From positions 372,001-436,000 of the forward strand of contig NZ_JAJPUI010000004.1 in NCBI RefSeq assembly GCF_021390935.1: a DNA stretch of 64,000 nt, given 5' to 3'. Under the pieces are notes generated by a model, which saw only the letters and a program-made list of their open reading frames with translations, made no database searches and was not told where the DNA came from. Each line of letters begins with the position of its first letter. Positions within the stretch are counted from its first letter, which is position 1. The position numbers were made by a program, and so were the translations under genes. This DNA is from Streptomyces sp. CC228A (GTDB taxonomy: Bacteria > Actinomycetota > Actinomycetes > Streptomycetales > Streptomycetaceae). Shown here one piece after another: positions 26,008 through 37,716 of this stretch.

Positions 26008-28065
26008 TATGCGGCCCTCCTTGTTGTACGAGCGTCCTTGACCAGCCCGGCGATGGCGTCCGCCCGCAGCTCGTCCAGCGTCACGGCGGTACCGCCCAAC
26101 TGCGCTGCCAGCTCGGCCGCGAGGCCCAGCCGCACCGGCCCGGTCTCGCAGTCCACCACCACCGAAGCGGTGCCCTCGGCGGCGTGCAGCCCCGCCGCAC
26201 GGGCGGCCAGCCGCAGCGGCTCCACACCGCCCGTGGCCCGCCCGTCCGTGACGACCACCAGCAGCGGCCGCCGCGCCGGATCCCGCAGCCGCTCCACCCG
26301 CAGCACGTCGTGCGCCTTCAGCAGCCCTTCCGACAGGGGCGTGCGCCCCCCGGTGGGCAGCTGCTCCAGGCGCGCCGCCGCCGCGTCCACCGACGAGGTC
26401 GGCGGCAGCGCCAGCTCCGCGCCGCGGCCCCGGAACGTCACCAGCCCCACCTTGTCCCGCCGCTGGTACGCGTCCATCAGCAGCGACATGACGGCGCCCT
26501 TCACGGCGCCCATCCGCTGCCGGGCCGCCATCGACCCGGAGGCGTCCACCACGAACAGCACGAGGTTCCCCTCGCGGCCCTCCCGCACCGCCTGGCGCAG
26601 GTCGTCGCGGCGCACCACGAGCCCCGGGCCCGACCGGCCGCGGCTGCGCTGGTGCGGGGCGGCGGCCTGCACGGTCGCCGCCAGGTGCAGCTTCGTCAAC
26701 GCGCCCCGGGGGCGGTGCGCCCCGGTGGTGCGGCCGTGCTCGGTGCGGGCCCGCGAGCGGCGCCCGGCTGCCCCGTCACCCAGGCCGGGGACGGTGAGCA
26801 CCTTCGTACGGAACGGCTCGGCGGCCTTGGCGGGAGCCTGCTCAGGAGCCGGAGCCGGAGCCGGGGCCGGGCCGGGGAGGGGCGGCGCCGGGGGCCGGGG
26901 AGTCCTCGGGCCGCTCCCCGGACTGCTCCTGCTGCTGCCCGTCCTGCCCCGCGTCGGGCCCCTGCGGCTGCGGAGGGACCCCACCGCCCCCACCGCCGCC
27001 GTCGGGGCCGCCTTCCGGGCCCTCCGGGTCCGGCTCGGGCCCGTCGTCCCCGCCGCCGAACTCCTCCAGCGTCTCGTCCAGCTTCGTCTCGTCCAGCCCC
27101 GGCGCGTCGAAGGGGTTGCGTCGCCGCCGGTGCGGCAGCGCGAGCAGCGCCGCCTGCCGCACGTCCTCGACGGTCACGTCCGTGCGCCCCGCCCAGGCCG
27201 CCAGCGCCGTCGCGGTCCTGGCCATCACGATGTCGGCGCGCATGCCGTCCACCTCGAACGCCGCGCACGTGGCCGCGATCCGGCGCAGCGCGCCGTCGCC
27301 CAGCACCACCTGCGGCAGCAGCGCCCGCGCGGCCGCGATCCGCTCCCGCAGGGCGGCCTCCTCGCCCGCCCAGCGCGCGGCGAACGCGGCCGGGTCGTCG
27401 TCGTACGCGAGCCGCCGCCGCACCACCTCCACCCGCTGCTCCGGGTCCCGGGACGCAGCCACCTCCACGGTCAGCCCGAACCGGTCCAGCAACTGGGGCC
27501 GCAGCTCGCCCTCCTCGGGGTTCATCGTCCCGACGAGCAGGAACCGGGCGGCGTGCCGCACGGAGACGCCTTCGCGCTCGACGTGGGAGGCGCCCATGGC
27601 GGCGGCGTCCAGCAGCAGGTCCACGAGGTGGTCGTGCAGGAGATTGACCTCGTCGACGTACAGGATCCCCCGGTGCGCCTGCGCGAGCAGCCCCGGCTCG
27701 AACGCCTTCACGCCTTCCGCGAGGGCCCGCTCGATGTCCAGCGCCCCGACGAGCCGGTCCTCGGAGGCCCCGACGGGCAGCTCGACCAGGCGCGTCGGGC
27801 GGGCAACGCCCGCCCCGGGCTCGTGGGGCCCGTCGGGGCACTCCGGGTCCGGCCCGCCGGGCGCGCAGGAGAAGCGGCAGCCCGGGACGGTGTCCATCGC
27901 GGGCAGCAGGGCCGTCAGCCCGCGCACGACCGTCGACTTGGCGGTGCCCTTCTCACCCCGTACGAGCACACCGCCGATGCTCGGTGAGACGGCGTTGAGC
28001 AGCAGGCTCAGCCGCATGTCGTCCATGCCGACGACGGCGGTGAACGGGTAGGGAACCGAGGCCAT
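26007..28065 (-). CDS. Putative cobaltochelatase, fused AAA+ and VWA subunits (frame broken near 26880)
   Basis: This is a BchI/BchD-like magnesium/cobalt chelatase ATPase, about 685 residues. The N-terminal AAA+ part has Walker [10 protein letters not shown], Walker [12 protein letters not shown] and sensor [18 protein letters not shown]. An acidic Gly/Pro/Gln linker follows. The C-terminal von Willebrand A domain has the MIDAS motif VVDASGSMA. It would drive cobalt insertion together with a CobN-like subunit, which is not in the window. The only break is in the repetitive GGAGCCGGAGCCGG linker and shifts by +1. The ATG start has GGAAAGGGG upstream. Confidence 0.9.
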
Positions 28066-28240
28066 TAGCGGATACCCCTTTCCAGGGAACTGCTGCGATC
28101 GGACGTGTCTGTGCGGTGGTGCCGGGGCCGGGCGGAGCGGTGCCCGCCGGGCAGGCGGGAGCGGCCCGCCCCCGGCGCCCGGCTCGTGCGCGGCCGCGGC
28201 CCGGCACCCGCGCCCGCGGGGGCGGCCGCGCCGGGGGTGC

Positions 28241-29749
28241 TCACGGCGCCCCCGGGGCGATGAACGGCAGCCCGCCCGGCGGCCCCGACTCGATGAGCTT
28301 CCACAGCGCGTCGGTGTCCGCGTGCCGCTCGATGAGGTCGCCGAGCCGGTCCAGCTGCTCCTCCCGCAGGGCCGCGAAGGACGTGTCGGGCGCCGGGACG
28401 AAGCGCCGCCCGGCCGCCGCGGCGACCTCCCGCAGGAACGCCCGGCGGAAGCCGTCGCTCTCCAGCGACCCGTGCCAGTGCGTCCCCCACACGGCACCGA
28501 CCCGGCACCCGTCGAGGAACGCCTCCCCGCCCCGTACGTCGGCGACGCCGTGGTGGATCTCGTAGCCCTCCACCGGCTCGCCCAGGGCCTCGCCCACAGG
28601 CCGCGCGAGGGTCTTCTCGGGCGCGAAGCGCACCCGCACCGGCAGCAGCCCCAGCCCCGCGACCTCGCCGGCCCGGGACTCGACGTCGTCATGGATGTGC
28701 TCGCCCAGCACCTGGAACCCGCCGCAGACGCCCAGCACCGGCCGCCCCTCGGCGGCGCGCCGCACCAGTGCGTCCGCCAGGCCCCGCTCCCGCAGCCACG
28801 CGAGCGCCTTCACCGTGCCGCGGGTGCCCGGCACGACCACGAGGTCCGCGTCGGCCAGCTCCTCCGGCCGGTCCACGAACCGCACGATCACGCCCGGTTC
28901 GGCGGCCAGCGCGTCCACGTCCGTGAAGTTGGACATCAGCGGCACGGCGCACACCGCGACGCGCAGCACGTCCTCGCCGACCGGCGGCGCCACGACCGAC
29001 TCGCGCACCGCGCCGCGCAGCGAGACCCGCAGCCCGTCCTCCTCGTCGATGCCGAGCCCGTGCGCGTACGGCAGCACGCCGAAGGCCCGGCGGCCCGTCA
29101 GGTCGCGCAGCATGTCCAGCCCCGGCTCCAGCAGGGTGACGTCCCCGCGGAACTTGTTGACGAGGTAGCCCGCCACCAGCTCCTGGTCCTCGGCGGCCAG
29201 CAGCGCCGTCGTGCCGAAGAACTGCGCGAAGACCCCGCCCCGGTCGATGTCGCCCACCACGAGCACCGGCAGCCGGGCGGCCCGCGCGATGCCCATGTTC
29301 ACGATGTCGTTGCGCCGAAGGTTGATCTCGGCGGGGCTGCCCGCGCCCTCGCAGACCACGGCGTCGTGCGTGGCGCGCAGCTCTTCCAGGCACTCCACGA
29401 CCGTGCCGAACAGCGCCTGCTGCCGGCCTCCGTGGTAGCCGCGCGCGCTCAGCTCGCCCACGGGCCTGCCCATCAGCACGACCTGGCTGGACCGGTCGCT
29501 GCCGGGCTTCAGCAGCACCGGGTTCATCAGGGCGCTCGGCTCCACCCGGGCGGCCTGCGCCTGCATGGCCTGGGCGCGTCCGATCTCGGCGCCCTCCCGG
29601 GTCACGTACGAGTTGAGGGACATGTTCTGCCCCTTGAACGGCGCGACCTTCACGCCCTGCCGGACCAGCCAGCGGCAGATGCCGGCCGTCACGACGCTCT
29701 TGCCCGCGTCGGAGGTCGTCCCCGCGACGAGCAGCCCCCCACCCCTCAT
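28241..29749 (-). CDS. cobQ: Cobyric acid synthase
   Basis: This 502-residue ATP-dependent amidase adds four amide groups (b, d, e, g) to adenosylcobyrinate a,c-diamide. The N-terminal P-loop region is [23 protein letters not shown], followed by [12 protein letters not shown] and [22 protein letters not shown]. The C-terminal amidotransferase domain has the nucleophile in [12 protein letters not shown] and the His in [11 protein letters not shown]. The ATG overlaps the cbiB stop (ATGA). A 175-base spacer with no gene separates it from the chelatase. Confidence 0.96.
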   Translation of the reverse strand: MRGGGLLVAGTTSDAGKSVVTAGICRWLVRQGVKVAPFKGQNMSLNSYVTREGAEIGRAQAMQAQAARVEPSALMNPVLLKPGSDRSSQVVLMGRPVGELSARGYHGGRQQALFGTVVECLEELRATHDAVVCEGAGSPAEINLRRNDIVNMGIARAARLPVLVVGDIDRGGVFAQFFGTTALLAAEDQELVAGYLVNKFRGDVTLLEPGLDMLRDLTGRRAFGVLPYAHGLGIDEEDGLRVSLRGAVRESVVAPPVGEDVLRVAVCAVPLMSNFTDVDALAAEPGVIVRFVDRPEELADADLVVVPGTRGTVKALAWLRERGLADALVRRAAEGRPVLGVCGGFQVLGEHIHDDVESRAGEVAGLGLLPVRVRFAPEKTLARPVGEALGEPVEGYEIHHGVADVRGGEAFLDGCRVGAVWGTHWHGSLESDGFRRAFLREVAAAAGRRFVPAPDTSFAALREEQLDRLGDLIERHADTDALWKLIESGPPGGLPFIAPGAP

Positions 29750-30702
29750 GAAGCCCTCCGCTTCCGCTTCCACGCGCCGACCGCCAGCCGCCCGGCGGCG
29801 CAGGCCACCAGCGCCAGCCCGCTCACCCGACGGGACAGCCGCACCGCCCGCTCGACGTCCGCCACGTCGACGGCCCTCCCCTGCCCGTTGAGGACCGGCC
29901 GGTGCTCGACCCGCCCCCCGTACGAGAGGGTGCCCCCGAGCCGTACGCCCAGCGCGCCGGCGAACGCCGCCTCCACGGGGCCCGCGTTGGGGCTCGGGTG
30001 GCGGCCCGCGTCCTCGCGCCAGGCCCGGACGGCTCCGCGCCGGTCGCCGCCCGCGACGGCGGCGAGCGCGGCCGTCAGCCGGGCCCCGGGCCAGCCGGCC
30101 ACGTCGTCGAGCCGCGCCGACGCCCAGCCGAAGCGGCGGTAGCGCGCCGACTTGTGGCCGACCATCGCGTCCAGGGTGTTGACCGCCCGGAAGGCGACGA
30201 GCCCGGGCACGCCGCCGACCGCGCCCCACACGAGGGCGCCCACCACGGCGTCGGAGGTGTTCTCGGCGACGGACTCCACGACGGCCCGGGCGATGCCGGG
30301 CCCGTCGAGGTGCTGCGGGTCGCGTCCGCACAGGTGCGGCAGCCGCTCCCGCGCCACCTCCAGGTCCCCGGCGGCGAGGGCGCCGGCGACGGCGCGGGCC
30401 TCGCGCCCCAGGGTGGTGCCGCCGACGACGGCCCACACGGTGGCGGCGGTCAGTGCGGCGGAGGCGGTGCCGCTGCCGCGCACGGCGCGCGCGGCGAGGG
30501 CGGCACCCGCGGCGGCACCACCGGCGCACACCGCGGTGTGCAGCGCGCCCCAGCCGCGGTGGTCGCGCCACAGCGCGCCCTCCACGGCACCGGCGGCCCG
30601 CCCGAAGACGGCGACGGGATGGCCGCGGCGCGGATCGCCGAGCAGCAGGTCGGCGAGCAGCCCGGCGGCGGCGCCGTACGCGAAGACTCGATCAGCGCGC
30701 AT
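29746..30702 (-). CDS. cbiB: Adenosylcobinamide-phosphate synthase
   Basis: This 318-residue integral membrane protein (CbiB/CobD type) links the aminopropanol (phosphate) to cobyric acid. Family segments are [21 protein letters not shown] at the N-terminus, [44 protein letters not shown] and [25 protein letters not shown]. It is the first gene of the operon and lies directly downstream of a cobalamin riboswitch, so the whole biosynthetic set is probably repressed by its own product. Confidence 0.95.
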   Translation of the reverse strand: MRADRVFAYGAAAGLLADLLLGDPRRGHPVAVFGRAAGAVEGALWRDHRGWGALHTAVCAGGAAAGAALAARAVRGSGTASAALTAATVWAVVGGTTLGREARAVAGALAAGDLEVARERLPHLCGRDPQHLDGPGIARAVVESVAENTSDAVVGALVWGAVGGVPGLVAFRAVNTLDAMVGHKSARYRRFGWASARLDDVAGWPGARLTAALAAVAGGDRRGAVRAWREDAGRHPSPNAGPVEAAFAGALGVRLGGTLSYGGRVEHRPVLNGQGRAVDVADVERAVRLSRRVSGLALVACAAGRLAVGAWKRKRRAS

Positions 30703-30779
30703 GGGCTCAGCCGTCCGATACGCCTCGCCGACGGCCGGCTGGGAGGGGTCTCGGTGTACGCGCGACGGGGCCGGTCATG

Positions 30780-30945
30780 GCGGCATGTCCTCACTCAGGG
30801 TCCGCGCCCTGGCTCGACGGAACCGGCGGTGAGAGTTCCTGGCTCCCGGCCGCGTCCGTCGGGACGGACTGCGCCGGTGACAGTGGCGGGACCGCGCCGG
30901 ATTCTCACCGGCTTCCTCTGCTGCCGCCGTAGATGGCTGGGGCAG
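30780..30945 (-). ncRNA. Cobalamin riboswitch upstream of cbiB
   Basis: Read on the minus strand, the core GGAAGCCGGTGAGAATCC is followed by GGTCCCGCCACTGTCACCGG (the B12 box region) and, 50 bases later, AGCCAGGAACTCTCACCG. These are the conserved blocks of the adenosylcobalamin riboswitch in the right order. It lies about 80 bases before cbiB. Adenosylcobalamin binding should lower expression of the downstream biosynthetic operon. Exact ends are approximate. Confidence 0.93.
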
Positions 30946-31018
30946 TCCACCACGCTCCGCGAAGGCCCGTCAACTCACTCTTGACCTGCGGCGGGACAGT
31001 GTGCCGAGCCCCACAGAA

Positions 31019-31063
31019 ACGGCCGGCCGGCCGCACCCGCGGGGGGTGCGGCCGGCCGGCCGT
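31019..31063. terminator. 20-bp perfect hairpin terminator of the pitH2 operon
   Basis: ACGGCCGGCCGGCCGCACCC pairs perfectly with its complement around a 5-base loop, 18 bases after the stop of the small membrane protein gene. It isolates the pitH2 transcript from the cobalamin riboswitch leader that follows. Confidence 0.88.
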
Positions 31064-31080
31064 GAAGCGAGCGGGCCTGC

Positions 31081-31299
31081 TCAGGCCACGATCAGATAGA
31101 TGCCGTAGGCGATGGCCGCCGTGCACAGCGCGAAGCAGGCGTACGCGCCGGTGCGCGCCAGGGCGGCGGAACCGCCATGGGTCGCGGTCTGCTGCTTCGA
31201 CAGGCCGACGAGGCCCAGGACGAAGAGCCCGACGAGAGCGACGGTGGCGACGAGCCCCACGCCGAAGACGGAACCGAGGGCTACCCAGTCGATGTTCAT
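31081..31299 (-). CDS. Small two-helix membrane protein linked to pitH2
   Basis: This 72-residue protein has two hydrophobic segments, about residues 6-33 (LGSVFGVGLVATVALVGLFV) and 49-71 (ARTGAYACFALCTAAIAYGI), joined by a polar loop with Lys, Gln and His. It starts 18 bases after the pitH2 stop with a GGAAAG ribosome site, so it is co-transcribed. A gene of this size follows pitH2 in other Streptomyces. A function as accessory subunit of the transporter is inferred from position only. Confidence 0.82.
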   Translation of the reverse strand: MNIDWVALGSVFGVGLVATVALVGLFVLGLVGLSKQQTATHGGSAALARTGAYACFALCTAAIAYGIYLIVA

Positions 31300-31317
31300 G
31301 CCGTTGCCGATCTTTCC

Positions 31318-32595
<1,278 letters not shown>

Positions 32596-32642
32596 TTACC
32601 CAGGCAATCGTTTGGCGTCAGTAGCCCGCCGACCGTAGGCAA

Positions 32643-32664
32643 CCTGGGTGAACGGAAGGTGAAC
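32643..32664 (-). promoter_or_regulatory. PHO box (PhoP operator) of pitH2
   Basis: On the minus strand two adjacent 11-base direct repeats, GTTCACCTTCC and GTTCACCCAGG, match the Streptomyces PhoP direct-repeat unit (GTTCACC core). They lie 48-69 bases upstream of the pitH2 ATG. Confidence 0.9.
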
Positions 32665-32858
32665 TGGGAAGGGCTTCACGGTGTCTCAACCCGTGGAACG
32701 GAGTTCCGGTTACGCACCCGTCCGCCCGAATGTCCCGGACTCCCCAGTGCTGACGGGCTTGTGCGCTTCCTCCGTCGAACAGCGCGACCCCCGCGGAGGC
32801 CCGGAACGAGACGTGCGTCACCTTCTCTCCGACGCGCTCCGCACGGCATGATCGGCCC

Positions 32859-33539
32859 ATGGCGAGCAGCACGCACGGACCACCGCACGAGGACCCCGCG
32901 CTGCGGGGCGCCTGGGACGCCCTGGTGGCCACCGCGCGCAGGACCGTCGCCGACGGGCTGGTCGTCGGCACCTCCGGCAACGTCTCCGTACGCGTCGGCG
33001 ACCTGGTCCTCGTCACCCCGACCGGAGTGCCCTACGACCGCCTGGCCCCGGACGACGCCCTGGCCGTCGACCTGGACGGCCGCCGGGTGCGCGGCACCCT
33101 CGCGCCGACCAGCGAACTGCCGCTGCACCTGGCGCTCTACCGCGCCACCGGCGCCGGCGCGGTGGTGCACACCCACGCCGTCCACGCCACCGCCGTCTCC
33201 ACCCTCGTCGACGAGCTGCCGCCCATCCACTACATGACCGCCGCGCTCGGCGGCCCCGTCCGCGTCGCCCCGTACGCGCTCTACGGCACCCCGCAGCTCG
33301 CCGACGGCATGCTGACCGCCCTGGCCGGCGGCCGCACCGGCTGCCTGCTGCGCAACCATGGCGCCGTCACCTACGGCGCGACCCTGGAGCAGGCGTACGA
33401 CCGCACGGCCCAGCTGGAGTGGATGTGCAGGGTGTGGCTCGCCGCCACGGGGCCGGGCGGCCGGGCCCCGACCCTCCTCACCCCGGGCGAGCTCTCCGAG
33501 GCCGCCGCCAAACTCCACGGCTACGGCCAACCGCACTGA
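32859..33539 (+). CDS. Class II aldolase/adducin-family protein
   Basis: This 226-residue protein belongs to the zinc-dependent L-fuculose/L-ribulose-phosphate aldolase family. Metal ligands are the HTHAVH cluster in AVVHTHAVHATA and the His in GCLLRNHGAVTYG. The phosphate-binding strand SGNVSVRVGD and the loop VTPTGVPYDRL are conserved, as is the Glu in APTSELPLHLAL. It is a single gene divergent from pitH2. Substrate assignment within the family is not possible from sequence alone. Confidence 0.88.
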   Translation: MASSTHGPPHEDPALRGAWDALVATARRTVADGLVVGTSGNVSVRVGDLVLVTPTGVPYDRLAPDDALAVDLDGRRVRGTLAPTSELPLHLALYRATGAGAVVHTHAVHATAVSTLVDELPPIHYMTAALGGPVRVAPYALYGTPQLADGMLTALAGGRTGCLLRNHGAVTYGATLEQAYDRTAQLEWMCRVWLAATGPGGRAPTLLTPGELSEAAAKLHGYGQPH

Positions 33540-33590
33540 CCGACCCTTCCCCGCCGCCACCCTCCACGACCCGCCCTCATGCGGCACCCG

Positions 33591-33808
33591 CCTTCCACCC
33601 GGCCCCCGCTTCCACCCGGCCCCCGCTTCCACCCGGCCCCCGCTTCCGCCCGGCCCCCGCTTCCGCCCGGCCCCCGCTTCCGCCCGGCACCCGCCGCGCC
33701 CGGCACCCGCCGCGCCCGGCCCCCGCTTCCACCCGGCCCCCGCTTCCGCCCGGCCCCCGCTTCCACCCGGCCCCCGCTTCCGCCCGGCACCCGCCGCGCC
33801 CGGCCCCC
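33591..33808. repeat. Minisatellite of 13 units, period 17 (and 16) bases
   Basis: Ten 17-base units of the form GCTTCCRCCCGGCMCCC are interleaved with three 16-base variants (GCCGCGCCCGGCMCCC). The order is six 17-mers, two 16-mers, four 17-mers and one 16-mer, so a block may have been duplicated. The mixed periods shift the reading frame, arguing against a repeat protein. Confidence 0.9.
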
Positions 33809-34168
33809 GCGCGGGGGCGCCGCGCTCGGCTCGGGCCCGTGGGGCACTGCTCAGGCGCCCGATCCCGGCCGGCCCCCTGCGCCCCGCCCGCGGGCTCCCC
33901 GTGTGGCGGTACCCGCCCGGCCGCCCCCTGCGCCCCCGCCCGCAGGTGCCCCGTGTGGCGGTACCCGCGGTCGGCTCGGGCCTGCGGCCGGGGCCCGCGG
34001 GGCACTACCTGGGCACCCGCTCCCGGGAGGCCCCCGCGCATCCCTGCTCTGCAGGCCCCGCGCGGGCGCCGCGCTCGGCGCGGGCGCATAGGGCACTGCT
34101 CAGGCACCTGATCCCGGCCGGCCCCCTGCGCGCCCCAACCCGCGCGCTCCCCGTGTGGCCGTACCCGC
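33805..34168. repeat. Diverged duplication of a ~110-base segment
   Basis: The segment at 33805-33915 recurs at 34056-34168 with substitutions and small indels; GATCCCGGCCGGCCCCCTGCG against GATCCCGGCCGGCCCCCTGCGCG marks the shared core. Between the copies, pieces of the same unit (CCCCGTGTGGCGGTACCCGC) also recur. Confidence 0.75.
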
Positions 34169-35061
34169 GGTCGGCCCGGGCCCGCGGCCGGGGCCCCTGG
34201 GGCAGGGGCCGCGCGGCGCACCGACGGTACGGCGCCGTGCCCGCCTGCGAGCCCGGTCCGCTGCGGCGGGGGTGCACTGTGCGGGGATCAGGGAGGGAGG
34301 CCGTCCGCCCCCGGCTCGGCAGGTCCCCCTGGGGCCGCCCGTGCTGCGGACCCGCCGTGTCCGATCCGGCCCGGAGGCCGTGGCCGCATCGCCTGCTGGA
34401 CCCCGCGGGCGCCTGGGCGGCGGTGGTGGCGCTGAGGCCGCCGGGATGCCGGCCGCCGCTGCCCGCCTCGCGGGGCCTGCCTGCGGCCGGAGGGCCGGGC
34501 ACGCTCGCCTGCGGGCGCTGGCATCAGGGTCCTGCCGAACACGGCGGGCTGCGCCGGGCGCGCACGCCTGCGGGCGGGCCTCGCGCGCCCGCCCCTGGGC
34601 GGCGACCGAGGTCCGCCGCGGTGGCGCGGCGGGCTCCGCTGCCGCCCGCCGCGGCGGGGCCCGCGGACGAGGGGGCCGCGCGGACGGCCGGAACGCCGGA
34701 AGCCGGCCGGCACACCCCCGTCACCGCCCGCCGCGCCCACGGGGTGCCGGCCCGGCGGTCGGGCGGATCGTTCCGGAGCCGGGGCACCGCCACGGCGGCC
34801 GACCGCGCGCCCCCGGCGTTCCGCGGGCCGTGCGGGCCAGGGAAGCGGCGCGGGCACCTGCGGGTGGGGCCAGGATGCGGCAGGGCCGCACCGCGCGGAC
34901 CCGGGGCGCCGGAACCGCCGGCAGGCGCACACCCCGCGGCCTCCGCGGGCGGCTGCGGAAGGCGGCGGGACCGGGCCGGGCGGGCGGCGCCGCGAAGCGC
35001 GGGAGCACCCGGCGCCGCGGTCCCGCTGGCAGGCGCCCGCGCGGGTGCGGACACTGGAACG

Positions 35062-36189
35062 ATGCGCCCGGCTACAGCGACGGCGACCGCCGTCACCTCG
35101 GTCCTCGGTCTCGGCGCGGCCACGGTCGCCGCAGGCCGCTACGCGAGCGGCATCGCGCTCACACCCCGCCCCGGCCACCCGCTGCCCGGCGAGCCGCGCC
35201 TCACCGTGCACGCCGCCGGACCCGGCCGTATCGCCCTGACCCGCACCCTCGCCTCCCTCAGACCCGGCGTCTACGGCCTGGACGGCCCGGGCGTCCACGC
35301 CGTCGTCGGCCCGGTCCTCGACCAGGTGCCGCACGCCCCCGACACCGTCGTGCGCCGACTGGAACGCGTCGAGCGCGGATTCCTCGACGCCGGATCCCGC
35401 GTCCGCCTCACCCCCCTGCTCCACACCGGGGACCCCTCCTCCGCGCTCGGCCTCGACCACCGGGACCTCGACGTGCCCGGCGACCTCGGCCCGCTTCCCG
35501 CCTGGTACGTCCCGGGCCCCCGCTCCACCTGGGTCGTCGCCGTCCACGGCCTCGGCACCACCCGCGAGCACACCCTGAACCTGCTCGGCTTCCTCGCCGA
35601 CCGGCGGCTCCCCGTTCTCGCCGTCTCCTACCGCGGCGACCCGGGGGCGCCCCGCCCCGCCGACGGACTGGCCCACCTCGGCGACTCCGAATGGCGCGAC
35701 GTCGACGCCGCCCTCCGCTACGCCGTCCGGCACGGAGCCCGACGCGTCATCCTCTACGGCTGGTCCAGCGGCGCCGCCATGGCCCTGCACACCGCCGCCC
35801 GCAGCTCCCTGCGCGACCGGGTCAGCGGCCTGGTGCTGGACTCGCCGGTCCTGGACTGGGAGGCCACCGTGCGGGCCCTCGCCGCCGCCCGCCGGGTGCC
35901 GGCCGCCCTGCTCCCGCTCGCCGTACGCGCCGCCCAGGGCAGGCTCGGCCGGGACGGCGACACCCTCGCGGACGCGGCCGACCCCCGCGCCCTGCGGGTG
36001 CCGGTGCTCGTCTTCCACGGGCCCGACGACCACCTCGCGCCCTGGGACGCCTCCCGCGCCCTCGCCGCCCGCCGCCCCGGGCTCGTCACCCTCCGGACCG
36101 TCCGGCACGCCCCCCACGGCGCGATGTGGAACGCCGACCCCGACCGCTACGAGGAGGCCCTGCGCCGCTTCCTCGTGCCACTGGTCTGA
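35062..36189 (+). CDS. Alpha/beta hydrolase with N-terminal membrane anchor
   Basis: This 375-residue protein begins with a short hydrophobic segment (AVTSVLGLGAATVAAGRYA), a likely signal anchor. A hydrolase core follows: oxyanion region VAVHGLGTTREHTLNLLGF, nucleophile elbow LYGWSSGAAMALH (Ser), acid VLVFHGPDDHLAPW (Asp) and His in RHAPHGAMWN, so the triad is complete. It resembles the dienelactone hydrolase/BAAT-like peptidase group with an added N-terminal domain. The physiological substrate is unknown. The ATG is the first in the conserved frame; longer upstream frames run through repeat DNA. Confidence 0.82.
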   Translation: MRPATATATAVTSVLGLGAATVAAGRYASGIALTPRPGHPLPGEPRLTVHAAGPGRIALTRTLASLRPGVYGLDGPGVHAVVGPVLDQVPHAPDTVVRRLERVERGFLDAGSRVRLTPLLHTGDPSSALGLDHRDLDVPGDLGPLPAWYVPGPRSTWVVAVHGLGTTREHTLNLLGFLADRRLPVLAVSYRGDPGAPRPADGLAHLGDSEWRDVDAALRYAVRHGARRVILYGWSSGAAMALHTAARSSLRDRVSGLVLDSPVLDWEATVRALAAARRVPAALLPLAVRAAQGRLGRDGDTLADAADPRALRVPVLVFHGPDDHLAPWDASRALAARRPGLVTLRTVRHAPHGAMWNADPDRYEEALRRFLVPLV

Positions 36190-36323
36190 CACCGCACCCG
36201 CACACCCCGCGCACGGGCCCCGCACGCCCCGTCCCCACCGCCCCCGCCCGGCGACCGGCCGGTTCCGTTTGGGCTTTCGGCCTGTCAACGGGAAGACTGC
36301 CCCCGTGACGTCTCGAAAGCCTG

Positions 36324-37705
36324 ATGAGCAACTGGCGCGCAACTCCAGACTCCGACTCGTCCGACCGAGGGCGCTGGCGACGGCCCGGCGGGCCGTGGCC
36401 ACCCGGCGCACCAGGCCGGCGCCGCGCCCCCGGAGGGGACGCCGCCCCGGCAGGAACTCGCCCGTCAGGCCCGTCGGGTCCTCGCGGACGCCGTCCGCGT
36501 CGCCCACTGGGCCGCCGAGCACCGCGGCCGCGTCACCGAACCGACCTCCGCCACCGAGCGGGAACGGGCCGCCGAAGCGCTCGACCTGACACCGGCGCAG
36601 GTGCGGGTCGCGTGGGACCGGGCCCGCCTCGCCGGCCTCGTCGAGCTGCACGGCGACACCGCCCGCCCCGGCTGGCGCCTGCGCGCCTGGGACAGTGACG
36701 ACTCCGCCGCCCTGCGCGGCTGGGTCGCGCTCCTGGACGCCTGGTCCCTCGCCCACCCGGCACCCCGGGACGCCGAGCCCGCGGCGGTCGCCGAGGTGGT
36801 GGAGGCGGTCCCGCAGGTGCTGTCCCTCCTCCAGCTGTCCGCCGGCCCCGTGCCCGTGCCGGCCCTGCTGGACCTGCTGGGGCAGCGCGTCGCCGAACTG
36901 CGCGAGCAGCGCTGCGAGGTCCCGTACGGCCCGGTGCAGGACGCCCCCGCCCGCCTCGGGCCGCCCGGCGCGGAGGCGCAGGACGTGCTCGCGGGGCTGC
37001 TCGACTGGGCGCTGGACGGCCTGGCCGCCGTGGGTGCCCTGACCCTCGGCGAGGGGCACGCCACGCTCACCCCGCTCGGCAACTGGGCGGTGTGGGTCAA
37101 GCTGGAGCAGATCTGCGTCGCCGCCCAGAGCCCCGCCGGGCACATCGAGCAGTCCGCCGAGGACATGCTGCGCGGCTGCGCCCGCCTCACGCCCGGACCC
37201 GCCCGCGACGAGTACCGCGCCTGGCTCGCCGCACGGCCCGCCGGCAGCGCCGTCACCGAAGCTGCTCGCCGTCGCCCGCGGCGACGACGCCCTCCTGCGC
37301 GGCCTCGCCTTCGAGGCGCTCCGCGTTGTCGGCGGCGCCGCCGAGACCGAGGTCAGGGCCGCCGCCGCGGAGCCCGCCCTGCGCCCCTACGTGCTGCTGT
37401 GGCTGGCCGAGCACGACGGCGCCGACCCGGACGAGGCCGCGGAGGTGCTCACCCGGGAGGAGGCCACCTGGCTGTGGGTCGACACCGCGGCCGCGGTCGT
37501 CGACCACGGCGAGAGCGACCTGCTCGTGCGCCACCTGGAGTCGGCCGTGCAGGGCACCGTCCCCGCGCTGCTCGACGAGGTGCGCGCGGTCGGCCACCCC
37601 CGGACCGTGCAGGTCCTGGTCGCCCTGGCCGCCGCCCACCCGGACCCGGCCCTCGCCAAGGCGCTGCGCCGCGCGGCCTTCCAGGTGCACACGGGAGGCG
37701 TCTGA
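36324..37705 (+). CDS. Conserved Streptomyces hypothetical protein (frame broken twice)
   Basis: I do not recognise a function. The coding signal begins at ATG 36324 (MSNWRATPDSDSSDRG). It passes into the next frame around 36415-36440 in a C/G-rich linker and reads RVLADAVRVAHWAAEHRGRVTEPTSATERERAAEAL to TPGPARDEYRAWLAARPAG. After another break near 37258 it ends in LLAVARGDDALLRGLAFEAL to FQVHTGGV. The middle part has a winged-helix-like stretch (TPAQVRVAWDRARLAGLVELHGD). The C-terminus is Ala/Leu-rich and helical, as in HEAT-like repeats. It ends 11 bases from the convergent VOC gene. Confidence 0.65.
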
Positions 37706-37716
37706 CCGGCCGGCCG

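Larger units (their letters stand above)
33540..35061. other. 1.5-kb repeat-rich region without a convincing gene
   Basis: This stretch is extremely GC-rich. Open frames exist in all directions only because stop codons are rare; their products are Pro/Arg/Gly/Ala-rich and change character between frames. It contains the 17-base minisatellite (33591-33808), an imperfect duplication of about 110 bases (33805-33915 and 34056-34168) and further fragments of the same sequence at 33928-34050 and 34161-34206. The rest (34210-35061) shows no domain or motif in any frame. I read it as non-coding or decayed DNA. Confidence 0.6.

Noticed and set aside
33591..33808. Possible CRISPR array
   Set aside because: Units are directly adjacent with no spacers, are only 16-17 bases long and not palindromic, and there are no cas genes.
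33358..36189. A 943-codon open frame on the + strand spanning the repeat region and the hydrolase gene
   Set aside because: Only its last 375 codons match a protein family. The upstream part is stop-free because of GC content and is built from the minisatellite and segmental repeats.
34288..37143. 951-codon minus-strand frame
   Set aside because: It crosses the hydrolase and hypothetical genes in antisense and the repeat-rich gap; composition is Gly/Arg/Ala only.
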